This document shows positions 1-13,049 of a stretch of DNA of 64,000 bases, one piece after another (within the stretch, counting starts at the first letter, position 1; each line of letters begins with the position of its first letter). The notes below the pieces were generated by a model. The model had not been told where the DNA came from. It made no database searches and saw only the letters and a program-made list of their open reading frames with translations. This DNA comes from Albugo candida (lineage: Eukaryota; Oomycota; Peronosporomycetes; Albuginales; Albuginaceae): NCBI GenBank assembly GCA_905220665.1, contig CAJNAR010000013.1, positions 1 through 64,000 on the forward strand, read 5' to 3'. A program made the translations under genes and the position numbers.

Positions 1-376
1 AAACCTAAACCCTAAACCCTAAACCCTAAACCCTAAACCCTAAACCCTAAACCCTAAACCCTAAACCCTAAACCCTAAACCCTAAACCCTAAACCCTAAA
101 CCCTAAACCCTAAACCCTAAACCCTAAACCCTAAACCCTAAACCCTAAACCCTAAACCCTAAACCCTAAACCCTAAACCCTAAACCCTAAACCCTAAACC
201 CTAAACCCTAAACCCTAAACACTAAACACTAAACACTAAACACTAAACACTAAACACTAAACACTAAACACTAAACACTAAACACTAAACACTAAACACT
301 AAACACTAAACACTAAACACTAAACACTAAACACTAAACACTAAACACTAAACACTAAACACTAAACCCTAAACCC
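1..376. repeat. Telomere, CCCTAAA/TTTAGGG type
   Basis: Uninterrupted heptamers CCCTAAA run from base 1 to about 220, followed by variant heptamers and two more canonical units just before 376. The C-rich strand reads 5'->3' into the window, as expected at a left chromosome end. TTTAGGG telomeres are known from plants, oomycetes and some other protists, so the repeat alone does not fix the organism. Unique sequence begins at about 377. Confidence 0.97.
221..366. repeat. Variant telomere block (CACTAAA)n
   Basis: About 21 consecutive heptamers read CACTAAA instead of CCCTAAA, a single C-to-A change fixed in every unit. The block is followed by canonical units at the subtelomere junction. Such homogeneous proximal variants usually arise by local amplification of a mutant repeat, because the old proximal part of a telomere is not renewed by telomerase. 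Confidence 0.95.
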
Positions 377-3340
377 TTCCGAAGTTTCCAATTTTGGCAC
401 TGCTAATCAACATTAAAAACACCTCTCAAGAAAACGGGGAGCTCACACTTTCAAAATGGTCTTCTTTAGGTTCAAATCTGTAACACATGATACGTGAAGA
501 AAGTGTATGAATGATCTTAGTATACTGAAAAGCGATGCCCGAGAAAAATACATCCATCACACGTCCCGTAAGCTCCACTATAAAGCTGTTAGCAATAAAC
601 ATGCGCATTTCGAAAACGCGATTCGTGAGGCTGAGAGGTTTGACTTTTTCGCCTTAAAACGGTTTACAGGTCAAGTTATATTCTTTTGTATTTTATAGGC
701 ACCTTTGATCGATACTTCCGGTATTCTCCACGACCGTAGAGTCATTAAAACGATCGCCATAGCTATTTGCGAGGTACCAAAGATTACAAATGGAATTAAA
801 GAGATCGTGAGTGGTTGCTGTCAACATCAAGGCGATGACCTGCGGTAGTACTCTGTGATATCTTTTCAGACGCTCTCGTGTCCTCAGTTGACTTGGTGCA
901 TACGTATATCCAAAAAGGCAAACAAATGCAGAGGTGAACGATGACAATCCCACTTTTTATCTGCTATCAATCGTAGTATCCAAAAGAAAAGCACCATATT
1001 CTCATTCGGTTCTATCAATTAAGTGCAAGAGAGGGAAGTGCAGATCTCTTTTAAGCGTCCATTTTCGTTCATTTTTACAAGTGGGCAAGTGCGATAAAAC
1101 AAGTCATCGTAATCTAAATGGACGGTTTGGTGGGATGTTGCTAGACGTCTCAAATCTTACGGTGTCGTCCGGTCTTCATTTTTACTAACTTTATAGAAGG
1201 ACATATCGTGATAGTACTCGCGTTGGAAAGTGTCGAAGATGATCTGTATAAATCGATGAAAGTGATTCAGACATTCAGACTACTATTTTTGGAGAAATGC
1301 ATACGATAAACAAGTTCATTTTATGGTTAACAAGAAAGAATCAGCAGATTTTTATCTTTGACCACAATTCACTACATAGAACATTCTGTGTAAAGAAAGC
1401 AGCTATTTGCGGTCGTATTTGAATTCTACTCAATAATTTCGCTCAGGAATATATATAAGCACACAAGGGAAACAGAGGTACAAGATGGATTTGTCTCGTA
1501 TGTGCTACCAGAGTCTATATATCTTATGTCACCTTGCTAGAGCATAAGTGGTCACACGGAAGCACTATAAAACAATGTAGAGTCATCGGCAAACTTGACT
1601 TTCAATTCTTTGATAGAATGCACGAATCGGAAGCCGTGAAGACGACGAGAAACATTGCTTATGATCACAAGATGCGAACGTTTCGGAAAGCGTTACTTCT
1701 TGAGATGAGGAACAGTGTAGCGAAAAAGGCTATCCAACTGAGCTGGTGATACTTAAAAAAAACTGATCGACGTGTAAGATCATCCGAAAGCATGGATTAT
1801 TTTCACGAAATCAAGCATGTGGTTGCTCATTCTGCACGAAATATTGACACAGAAGTTTGGATAATATTACATCTCTTCAAAAAAGAGATCGGTGAAGGTG
1901 CTTTGTATACATGATTGATACTCTCAATGAATGGATGCCTTTTTCGCTTTTTCGCTTCCATTTCAAACGTTATCATCCGATTAAGGATGATATACGATTC
2001 CGTCTCCCAATTAACCAGTCAAGCGCTAATAGGGCTTTAGTTGGTTAAATTGGATATCTAGAAGAAGAGTAAACGGAAGAACGGAGGCGCCTGTTGATAT
2101 CGATGTTTTTGAAGGCGCTCACTTTCCATGCTTCCACAACGGAAGGAAAAATTAGCTGTTGATAAGAGATTGAAAAGCGCTTATGGATGTTTAAAGGAAT
2201 CCTGTCGGTGGCTTGACCTGTTGCGATAACGTAGAAATAGGTACAAAAAAATGTCTGCACTATGACAAAATGATTGATGAATTGGATATACCTGAACATT
2301 TAGCGCATCATGATCACTAAGGATAGAGTCACTTCTGTAGTCGACCAAGGAATAAGTCAACAGATGAACGCATCTCACGACAATCACTGAGAGGACCAAT
2401 GCTATTTGGGTTATTCGTGGACATTGGCAACTATTAAAGTTCGATCAATTCTTATGAAAAACCAAATAGCACGTAGAATAAATCCACCGATAACAAAGCT
2501 TAATAATGAAGATATACCATTTGTGAACGTAATGGCAAAAAGAAGTCATATTTATTTCTGGAACATTTTAGCGTCGTAATGAATGTTGAGAATTTGGCTA
2601 AATATTCTATATATAAAAAGCGAATAAAAATAAACAAAATAATGCAATAGCTGCAATTAATGCAAAGCCTAAAATAGCAGCTGCATTTGGATGATGTACA
2701 GGAATTCTACTGAACTCTTACATTGGGTCTTTATTCTCAACGAGCTTGTTGGATGTTAGCAACATAACGGATGCGCGGATAAAATCCGGATAGTTTCTAA
2801 AGGCGTAGATTAACTGTTACATGAGCTAAGGACCTAGTATTAGATATAAAGTACTTTCGAATTTTAGCTCGCTGGGTCTCGTTGGTTATAGAGATCGTCT
2901 ACAGAGCTCTACCTGCTTTTTCTAATTTAATTTTTACGATATAGTGCAGGACATCTATAACCGTCAACTATTTGAGGGATCGTTCGAACTGTATCACAGC
3001 CAGCAGAATTTGGTTTGATCAAAATCTGGCTCTGTCACAGAGAACTAGAGATAGAAAGCTATAAGATTACAGAGCAGATTTATGTTTGGTTTATTTTTGG
3101 CAAAGATATGGGTTTTCTAAAACTGAGAGATTTATAGTGATTTGGCTCAAGCAGCATGATTTTGGCCGGCCCAAAAATGAACCCAAAAAATGGATAGCCA
3201 ATCAGAGGACACCACATCTCACATTATAGCCAATCAAATTGCTCAACGTCAAGCTAACCAACAGCGTATATAATCACTTAGCACCTGTATAAACAGTCGA
3301 TCCCCGTTGCTATTAAATTACAGATACAGTTCTTTTTAAA
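377..3340. other. Subtelomeric DNA with no supported gene
   Basis: Open frames here are short (under 90 codons), overlap on both strands, and show no recognisable domain, signal peptide or convincing splice structure. AT-rich unique sequence follows directly on the telomere. A short 'gccaatcagagg' motif near 3197 resembles one seen in the Mutator-like arms further in. I see nothing else to annotate. Confidence 0.6.
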
Positions 3341-3355
3341 CATCATGTGTAAAAT

Positions 3356-5406
3356 TCATTCATTAATTGCCCCAATCACGTTGCTGTCCACCATGACAGA
3401 GTTGGGGACTCGTCGGTGGGATCGGTATTTCTTCACGGCGTATTCAGCAGCCTTCCCCGTCAAATCCTTCCGATATACATCCATGTATCGAAAACGTTTC
3501 TGTGCATAGCGTCGAATGGTTTTGAGGGGGACGGGTTCCAGAGCCTCAGAAACTATTCTAACCAGGCCTTTCCAGCTGTAGTCGCAGTTTTTGCGAGCAT
3601 AAACCTTGGCAGCAACCAAGAAGTTCTCAATGAAGTTTAACTCACAGTGAAACTTTGGATAAAATATTATCATGTGTCCAGCAGCAACGATTAGTTCTTC
3701 CAACATGCATTTTTGCTCCATGAAGTCATGTTCGTGGTCAATCGTATATCTTGCACAGCACATTGTTAAGCCAAGGCACTTGTCATTGCAACGGAGGCGC
3801 ATTCCATCTTTCCATGGTACACTCTCAGTTAAAATCACTTTCAATTACTTTGGCAGCCCTGAAAGAGATAGAAGGGGTTAAGAAACAGGATTCAATGGAT
3901 AGCATTTCTACTTAATCGCTCTTTCACCTCAAATAGTAACATCAGCATGAGTTTCAGTGAAACACATTGGATGAACTGTTCCATCTTTCATTCTCCCATT
4001 GCGCATCTTTGGCTGTTTTCCACCTGATCCCAGATTCATTTTTTTCCCGACAAGGGCATCAGCAGCAAATGTAGCATGACTTGCAGCATTGTCAAATGCA
4101 AAGAGGGCTTTGGATGTGGGGTACTGTGCCTCAAAAATTGGAATTGCGCGATCTCTCACCTGTTTAAAAAGATCTCCACAAGTCCACCACCCATCATAAT
4201 TCTTTCCAGTATGCATAATAACACACGCTTCCTTTGGGACACCGGGATGCTCGAGCTGCTTCAGATCACTCAGTGATAGGCGACCCCCAACATCAGACAA
4301 GAATTCGCTGACATGGATTGATCTTCCAGCTCCTTTTTTTCGAAGTGGTTGCTGACCATGCTGCATCCATAGATTCTTCTGACCATCGTGTGCCGCAAAG
4401 GTGCTTTCATCGTGTGTTACATGAACGATCGACTCTCCCACTGGCCAGGTTTCAATGTCCATCTCCTTCCGTGAGAAAATTGGCATCCGCACTTCAAGAT
4501 CTGCCATGCGCTTCAAGAAGATTGTACGATGTTCAAGAACGTCGGGGCGTTCATGCCCAACCACAAACATTTCTTTGCGAACTTCGGAATACTTTAGTCC
4601 CAGTCTCTGCATCCATCGGATTGCGGTTTTACCAGAAATCACTTTGGTGCTTCCTGCATTGGGAAGAATTTGATGATTGACATGCTCGGTGAATTCAGCG
4701 GGGTTGATTTTGAACTTGTTTTGACGGAGATACAATCGAACCCTAGCAAGAACATCTTCATCCATCAAAGGCTGCGTGACTTGACATGTTGGCCTTGCTT
4801 GCTGTTCGGAAGATCAGCAGTGGCAAGATACATGGCTCCCCATGTGCGAAGCAATCGACAAAAACATGATCCTTTACCGACTGCCTGGGAAACGACTCCC
4901 GAAGCTTGAGCCTTCTGAACAAATGAAGCATCATTAAACTAATGAAATGTCAATACAAAAAATTAACAACCTCAACTTACAGGATAGCCCTTTAAAGGAG
5001 ACGAAATTAAGATGCGATAGCAGCCAGTCGTGCACGTTGAGCTTTGTTGGTTGTCTGTTTGGCCTTCTGGTCAAGTTTCAACATTCCAGCGGCCAGGTGT
5101 CCCTCGGTTTTGTCATCAATTTTGTGATCATCCTCATCCTCGTCATCAGTTTGTCTGCTTTCGTTCTCATTGTCTGAACCAGATTGTGCATTCTGAGTGA
5201 TAAAAATGGAAGTATGTCTCGAGTCGACGAGAACCAAGTGCAGCATTGCGGTTTTCTACACGTTTTCGTCGTTGAGAACGGCTCAAGTTCCAAATGTACC
5301 GACCCGGACGGTTCGAAATATAGTGTAATTTCAGTGCGGCAGAGTCTGCTTCATTATCAGTATAACCCTCAGCCTCTTCGACCTCAAGCTCTGAATCTTC
5401 GTCCAC
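3356..5406 (-). pseudogene. DDE transposase (IS630/Tc1-like), decayed copy 1
   Basis: The best block is 4768-3929 (279 codons). It holds a helix-turn-helix-like N-terminal part, a first acidic motif HDESTFAAHDG and a second, FAFDNAASH. The block 3844-3356 carries the third acidic site in CELNFIE and a C-terminal basic stretch ending YRSHRRVP. Together these form the D..D..E triad of the IS630/Tc1/mariner superfamily. From memory, the LTGKAAEYAVKKY segment is very like transposases common in basidiomycete fungi. Upstream (5406-5007) are acidic low-complexity fragments matching the usual N-terminus. Between the two catalytic blocks there is a possible intron (acceptor CTTTCAG near 3858) followed by an in-frame TAA, and the N-terminal part is split between frames, so this copy is dead. 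A second copy lies at 18.7-20.8 kb in the opposite orientation. Confidence 0.75.
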
Positions 5407-5449
5407 TTACACCTCCATATCAGCAGGCCAAAACATTGGCTTATTGAGA

Positions 5450-8400
5450 ATGGGAGGCTGGCCAAGTTTTCTATCAAAATTGCTAGGGTCGCATATCGTT
5501 CTGACAGCCTCAATTCAAACTTTTTTCGATGCCTTGTCCAATTTCAGCTGCTGTGAATGTTTTGTGGGTGGTGCCATTGTGGTGGTAGCGACGGGGTGCA
5601 ATGATAAATGTAAGGTGAACGCGGAAAAGAAAATAACCAAGAAATATATTATACATAATTTTTTCGACATTCTGATCTACACTAATCATGATTGGCTGAA
5701 AAAAAAACTTTTTGTCAGGTCAAGAGTATAGGCTGCATAAAATTAAAATTTCGAATTTGGCCGCGAGAAATCAGGAGCTGATGGTTATAGGTGTCTCGCA
5801 CTACATATAATGAATATCTGGAACTGTACAATGTAATTAACTAATTCTACCTGAACCTGAGCTTGTTTTAATATTCGCATGAGCTCAAGTGTCACATAAT
5901 GTACTTTCACTCACCATAGACTCGATCAGTGCTTCACGCAAACAAAAATATTGAGTAGCTCCAACAAAATATACAAATTACAGGAACTATTTTTTTTATT
6001 AATAGCTTTGTATGCTAAGAAATCTCTTCATTCACATTATTTTTCATCTTTATTAATTTTTATCGCTTATTATACGTTAGTAAACGTAGAATATTATCAT
6101 CCATTCAACGTAGAAAAGGTTGAGAAGGTTCTAGGAAGTTTTGATTCATTACAACCTTTGGCAGCTGTCTATAATTTTTCACTATTAACTATACCACCGC
6201 GTGATGCAGATACTATTGTATTGATATTGTCCGAGCTATCACCTCGTTACAAGGTGTATTGCAGGCTAGCTCAAGCCAGCTTTACCTACCTCACGTTCCC
6301 GTTCCTGTCAATTTGTAGACTTACTCACAATGTGATCTTAGCGGCGAAAGAACGCTCCAATCATCAACACGTCGCTTGTGCTTGATACCGCCTGCATTGA
6401 TGATTATGGCGACTTTTGCTATCGTACGACGCGAGAAGATGGTTGAGCAATCATTCTTACTACTTCAGGTCATCTTGTCTATCGGTAAGTATGTGGTTGA
6501 AGCAAGCAGCTCCATTAAAATGATGCTTCGATGCGGTCTAATGTGAAGGTGGTCCCAACACTATCTTGCGAGCATTCCGAAGTCTTGGTCACTGTACAAA
6601 GTGCCAGGAGGAAATGAATTCTGGTTCCAACGCAGACACAGCGACAATAAGATACTTGCGCTATGACGAATCATTCTAGACACAAGTAGATAACATTAAA
6701 GATTTCTTAATTTACTTCGATGTATTTCGAGCTTTCGCAGAGTAAAACTACATGACAACGTCACGGCAGCAATATCTCAGCCTTTTGTTTATGCCTCGTC
6801 GATAGGATGATCGCACTGCAGGCCAATATGAATATGATCACGGAAATAGCAGAAAACTTTCCACAATTATGCTTTGATCCTAGATTTAAGGCTCGTATTG
6901 GCTCTGTGTTGAGTCTTGATTCCGCGAGATGATACTGGTGTATGTGAATTATCATGCTTTAGTTTTGGTCTTCAATCTCATCATTAGATGTTTGGTAGTT
7001 CGGACAATCTTCATCGATAAATTCCATTGCGACCATGAGCACGATGCCATGTGTTACCTCCTATAGTATCTGAGTGTGTTAATGTAACATTGGTCATATT
7101 ACCTCGATTTGACTCAATATATAAAGATTTTGATTTGTTAAGTTCGAGATCCCCAAAGCTTCTAAAAAACTATGATAACTAGTTAAAAAGACGCTATAAC
7201 AAAAATTACCAAAGTGGCAGAGATTCGATGCGCGCAATGATGAAGAAAACGTGGCTAGATTTGAAAGCAGAAATGAACGAGATATTAATAATGGATCCTG
7301 CATCACTTCTTCATATAAAAACATTGGAAGAGGTCCAAAGTGTCAAAACAACATATGAGGCATCTATATGGAGTCGGAGACGGGATCTGGATCATCAGTG
7401 AAGGCTCGCAAATCGATCCAATGATAAGAATCTTGACGCGAATAATCAATTAAAAAGAATCACTCATATGCCGAACGCAGCGGCACCGATGCGACTAAAA
7501 TGATCAAATCACTGATTCTCATCAGCATTTAGTATCGACTAGTCCTGTTTGTATTATACCGATAAGGAACATTAATAAGGCAGGTCTGACAATTACACCG
7601 TTATCTGTAAGGTGAATTACATACTTTGAAGTATTGTAACAGCTCGTACGCGTGGCAACTGTAGGATGCCCATATAGCGAGTGTTGGCATTGAATGCCGC
7701 GCATATCAAATCGCATTGACCAATAAGTCTTCATTACGCAGAATCTTGATGCGGCGTTAGTAATCTATGTCTTCCCCTCGACAGCTGTGGATGCACTTTC
7801 GAGCTGAAAGTACATATCGCTTCCTGTGATTTATCACGACAGAACAGGAGAAGACCTTGCTAATCAACATTTGTACATACATCGTTTTATTTTCTTCGGG
7901 GCGAAGCTGTACTATAAGATGTTTATAGTTTGTATGCATCTCTCCGCTTTCGATGCTACAAATAGCACTCAGATTCTAGGAATCCTTGAAAGTATAGTTA
8001 TTTGCTCGGAAACTATTGACATCTCTCGAGCTCCGCATCGCATAGAATAGGAAGTTTGATATAAGATTCAGCTTCAGCTTCATCGACGCCAACACGTGAT
8101 TTATCTCCTTGGTAGCGCTAGTGGTATGTACAATCAGCGGGCAAAGCTTCTTCTCATAAAACGCTGCATCCTATTCGTATTCACAAATTGTCACTCTCGA
8201 TGACCGAAGCCGCATAATGAGACAAGAATGGCAACATTTCGTTTCTCTGTCAGCTTGCTTGCCGCTGTATCTCATGCAAGCCACCAAACTGGATGTAAGA
8301 TACTCTCGGCTCCATCAAGACGTCTTTCTTTCATCAAGGATGCTGTATTTTATGACTTCTCTCTGCTTACTTAGTTTTTCCTCGTGTAATATTCTTCTGG

Positions 8401-11400
8401 CCTTGTTCATTGCAAATTGCAACGAGCCATTTGAGGTCACTTTAGCATTTCAACAGTATGGGCAGCATTAGTTCTGCATATTTATCCATTAAAGTCACCT
8501 ATGGCGAGAGAAATTTGAAGATTATCAGAAGTTCAGGCTATGCTAAGCAAACTTGACATTCAATTTATTTACATTAGACGAAAAGTTTAAAGTGTCATCC
8601 TGGTTTCCCATTTCGGATGGGTGCCTTGTGAACTAAAATACGCATGCACAGGCTTTGCTGAATGATCTTGTAAATTTTCAAGGTATGTTGACTCATGGCG
8701 CGCATTGATAGACTTTTTATCTTACTTTTGCAATAGTAATTTTCGTCTCCTATTGTCGGCCATAATATCTCAGTGTTGAATACTATATCTTTCGGAGAGA
8801 TGAAACGTTTTTTGCTTTCAACAGATAAAGTTACAATAAGATGATTAAGGGGTTTACTTCCCGGTGCTGGTGGGATGGACGTCCTAATGTTCACAGTTTT
8901 CTTTGCACTATATGGCGTCATTAAACATGGTTGGGAGCTGTCGTGGGTTCCGTCAGTGTTACTTCAGCAGCATCTGTTATGGATGGCATGTCCTGATGTT
9001 ATAAACCAGCAAATCCTTCTATAGCGATCCCAACAAACGCACCAGTCGACAGACTATAATTAGATGGCTTTGAGAACAGTGCAATGGTGGTGGTTGATAC
9101 CAAAACATCATGACGTAGCATCCGTCTATATGAACACGCTATGGAAGTTGCTTGTTAGGCAACCATTGTCATCGGTGGCACCAAAAGCCATTCTGGGAGA
9201 AATAGAGTCGTCTAATCACTTCTAGAAGCTGACAATACATTCTAACTAAATCTTTCGACGGAATCAAACAAGAAGAGAATGGTCTGGAGAAAGTAAAAGG
9301 AGACATGTGCGCACACGTTAAAAATTACATTAGATGGTACCAAAGAACTCGTTCATCTATATGTAACTTTCTATCATGCACCAAACAATAAAATACAAGA
9401 ATTTGTCGGACTTTATTTGACCTTCCATGCGGAGAAAAGCGCACCTCAAGAATGTGCAGCGCAAGGCGTAATATATCATAATCAACTTGTCCGAGCCGAC
9501 AGATATTGGCTTTGTGGGCAAGCTGTCAGGTTGCGCAAAGAATGGGAAAAGGTGGATGAGGTTTGGACGTCCTACCCGTCACAAGTGAATTATTTTCTTC
9601 ATTGTGTCACAATTTTATCTTCCCATCACTTGTTTTTGTTTGAAGCAAGACGAAGGCGAATGTGTCAACCGGAAAAGAGAAAGAGTGTTAGTTCTGAGGC
9701 AAAGAAACTTCACGATAGGAATCTCATTTTCCGTGGGGTTTCGAAGTAATGAAGCGGATGAGTAAGACATATTGGCGCTTTATACATGAGACTACCGAGA
9801 ACAAAGCTTATAGAAAGCATGTTGAACCAATGCATTAAAGATATTCTGCGCGGGCATTTCTTGGCGCGAAAGAAGATCTGTAGCTATTCTATCGATGGTT
9901 TGTCATCTCATCGAGAACTTACAATGCAATGCTCATGAAAACGATAATCAGACCAAGGAAGAGCTTTCAAAAGCATGTGAACGCAAAGCACCGTATAACA
10001 TTCCCTCATCGAGCGGAAAGTGGTATCTGCGAAATACTACATCGTTGGACCATCAAAACGTACTGTACGTTGGATAGCGAGCCAGCTTCAATAAACTAAG
10101 AAGACAAATACAGCTGGTATCTAACATAAGCAAGCCTTACAGAGACTCCACAGGCAAAAAAACAATCCGCTGATAGGAATGTCAGGGGAGTCTTTCACAC
10201 TTAATATTAACGAGGAACTTATATAAAAGCTATTTTATATGATGTCACACACAATTACCAGCTACGAGTTGTCTTACATAGTTTACTGGGTACCAATCTT
10301 GCTAAGCAGCACTCATATTTGAATCTCATGTACAATTTTCGTCTCCACTTTATATGTTTGCTGTGATACGCTGAGTTTCATTGCAAACATTTGAGTACTA
10401 TATTTTCTGAGTAGCAACTTTTTTTTATAAATGACCCCTCCATAAAATATCAAAGGCTGATAGAAACTCTTGATCGCGATGATACATCGGACCTTGTAAG
10501 CTACAAATTTGTTATATGTAAGAAAACTCGCACTTCTGTGAACTAAATCAATTTTGATTTCTACTTTTATTTTTCTTGGCACATGTAGATACAGCCTTAT
10601 CGTATATTTCATGATCTGAGCGAGAAATATATGGCAGTGAGTCGTTCTTAATTGATGTGATTCATTGCAGCTGCGCCATACACATGATATCTTGAATATT
10701 GCTGCATAACGCTCAGCAGATTTTGGATCCATTGTGCTTCCATAAATGTTTTATTACAAAGTTTATGGCGAGTACAATCCCGTGACCTATGCATCGTCAA
10801 GCTATCAATGACCATAATGTACCACACACGCGCTTTACAATATGTAACGTGACCTTGCGATGAAACTCTCGATACAATTACTATTCATATTGATGAATGG
10901 AGCTCTGCTATAATGTAAGAGGATAATCTATAAATCTAAAAGAGATGTCGCTCACTAAATGAAATAGGTTTTATTGTCTATAAATGATTAGACTCCCGGT
11001 AACAGGTTTCGGAACATAATAGGACGTGTACTATGATCCTTGGCTAAAAGAATCACCATGCATGTCTTTCGTTTTGAAAGGAAGGAGATCTTTGCGACGA
11101 ACTTATGTCCTGGGAACAGAAATATCATCTTGCGTGATGACTGCTTGTGCTCTTAAATCTTTCATTATTTGGGAACGTCGTGATGAAATCGACACGTCTG
11201 CAAATTGAGGAAAGAAGGGTAGCCACTGAAAGCAATATAAATTAAGATGTGGAGTAGATAGCATTTATAGTATCTTGGTTGTAAACCCAAGAAAACGTTT
11301 GATTTTCCATTATATGCGCGAGCTGCTTGATCAATCGATGAGCATGATTATAACAAGAATATCGTTGTCCCTTCTAGATACTAAAAATCAGATTGAAACG

Positions 11401-12090
11401 AAAGCATAATTCCGCAACATTGAGGTGAGTAATACAGTCATCTTACTTAGGATGCGTGTTATATGGGAGTAGGAACTAGTCTACCAGCTCCACCAGATTC
11501 ATGGCTCTATTTTGAATTCATTCTGAAAATATCACAGCTACATGCATCAAGTATCCAGAGACGCCCACCTGGTTCCAAACATTTCAGCACGTCAGACAAC
11601 TGTGCAAGAACAAAGAGTCGCATACAGAGAAGTGGATAGAAGCCAATCTGGATTAGCAAACAACACTAAAAGACTTTACTCCCATGCAATCTTGTCAACA
11701 CAATGCTTCTCGTGATATTTGAGGAACTCGCTTTCAGGTATAAGTGTCCCTCCATCAAAGTAAATAGCATTTATTCAATAAAAGAGCTGTATAGTAACAA
11801 TAAGCACTATATTATCATTCCCTGAATTCAAAGCTCAACGTCCAAATTCTCTTCCTTAATTTCTCTATTGTTATCGTCGATAGATGATCTCGCTTTCGTG
11901 TCTACATCCCCTTGAGTGACCTCTGATATCAAAGCTCCATGTTGAATCCTCTTCTCGTACCTTCTACGTTAGTAATTCTTTCAGCTCAAGAACTAAGGAG
12001 ATAAAACGCACAACGCGAAAAATCCAAATTCCTCGAAAAAAATGTTTTGGAAACGCATCTGACGACGTGGGGTACTGTAGTCGAAGAAGA
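5450..12090. other. Gene-poor subtelomeric stretch, decayed sequence only
   Basis: No gene is supported. The longest open frames (5951-6385 and 9417-9749 on +, 10732-10313 on -) have no recognisable family, and the first two lack an ATG start. A short stretch at about 6545-6677 reads like a former exon in one frame but is flanked by stops. The region looks like old, mutated coding or mobile DNA. No tRNA, satellite or terminal repeat was seen. Confidence 0.5.
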
Positions 12091-12159
12091 ACCGATGGGA
12101 AAATTTGGAAGGAGCGGTATGCTATGGAATTGATTGAGCTGTAGTGAAGGCTTTCAGGG

Positions 12160-12237
12160 ACAGGCTAAAACAACCGGGATGGTCTCAGTCGGTGATATTG
12201 TGTACAAAGTGAATGAGAACGATATGCTATCTACGCC
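12160..12237 (+). pseudogene. PDZ-like domain fragment
   Basis: One frame reads a segment resembling the core of a PDZ domain (GMVSVGDIVYKVNENDML), where the 'GD.I..VN' pattern corresponds to the strand-loop after the carboxylate-binding groove. It ends at a TGA after about 25 codons, and possible continuation (from the ATG at about 12253) lies in another frame. No start or full domain is present, so this is at best a decayed gene fragment. Oomycetes have many PDZ-containing proteins, which makes the reading plausible, but the match is short. Confidence 0.3.
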
Positions 12238-13049
12238 TTGCGCTGAAGTAAAATGAATGTGTTCCGATCTCTCTGGCCGAGCAAGGCTAAAAAAAACGAG
12301 GTGCAGCACTCTGCACATTATGTTTACTTGGAGGTTGAATGCACCACTCTTTTCCGAGATAGTGCCCATTGTAAGAATGCGAATGCAGCATTCGGAGAAT
12401 AGACACAATCGCGTAAAGTTTTTCACGATGGATTCCATCGTCCAACTCGCAAACGATTTTGCAATCGTATCTCATGGAAAGCTCGATTGCATGCAACTAC
12501 TTTTTCTGCGTTGACGACGGTTCCCTCGCATTCGTGCGCTTGCCACTAGCATTGATATCAATTGCTATGATGCCAAATTTATGGAAGACACATGACGTTA
12601 TTCCGCATGCACAATCGTTGTTGCAAGCTCTTATCCATGTCATTCAAAAGTCTCACCGACCTCTACAAGAAAAAGGAATGAGAGCTGCCGCAAATCATGA
12701 GATATTAAATGGAGTAAGTCTCGATGCATATTACGGCATCTCTATTCCTTGCAGAGATGTACCAATTCATGCGAGTGATTCCGAAATAAGCTTACTACAA
12801 GAAATGTCGATGGAAACGACTGCCTTTTAGGTCGAGCAGCGGGAATGATCTTTTGTAAATAATGCATGTGGGGAAACACTGAGACTCTATTGTAAATACA
12901 GCGAACCGGAATACTGAATGAGCCACATGTACTTTGATTTCCTCAGTTCTGCGTCCAAATTGATTCCTTTCTCTGCAGCGACTTCGTACAACATTTTCAT
13001 TATGTGTTCCTTTTCTAATTGTATGAACACAAAACGAACCTGATATCCA

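Noticed and set aside
5951..6385. 144-codon open frame on the plus strand
   Set aside because: It has no ATG, no domain, a biased AT-rich composition, and no flanking splice sites that help.
8108..8170. A-box-like 'tagcgctagtggtatg' suggesting a tRNA
   Set aside because: No matching GGTTCRANNCC B box follows within 80 bp.
9417..9749. 110-codon open frame on the plus strand
   Set aside because: It opens with TTG, the only ATG is late, and no family or secretion signal is visible.
10313..10732. 139-codon open frame on the minus strand with an ATG
   Set aside because: The composition is like translated AT-rich noncoding DNA and no motif is found; not enough to call a gene.
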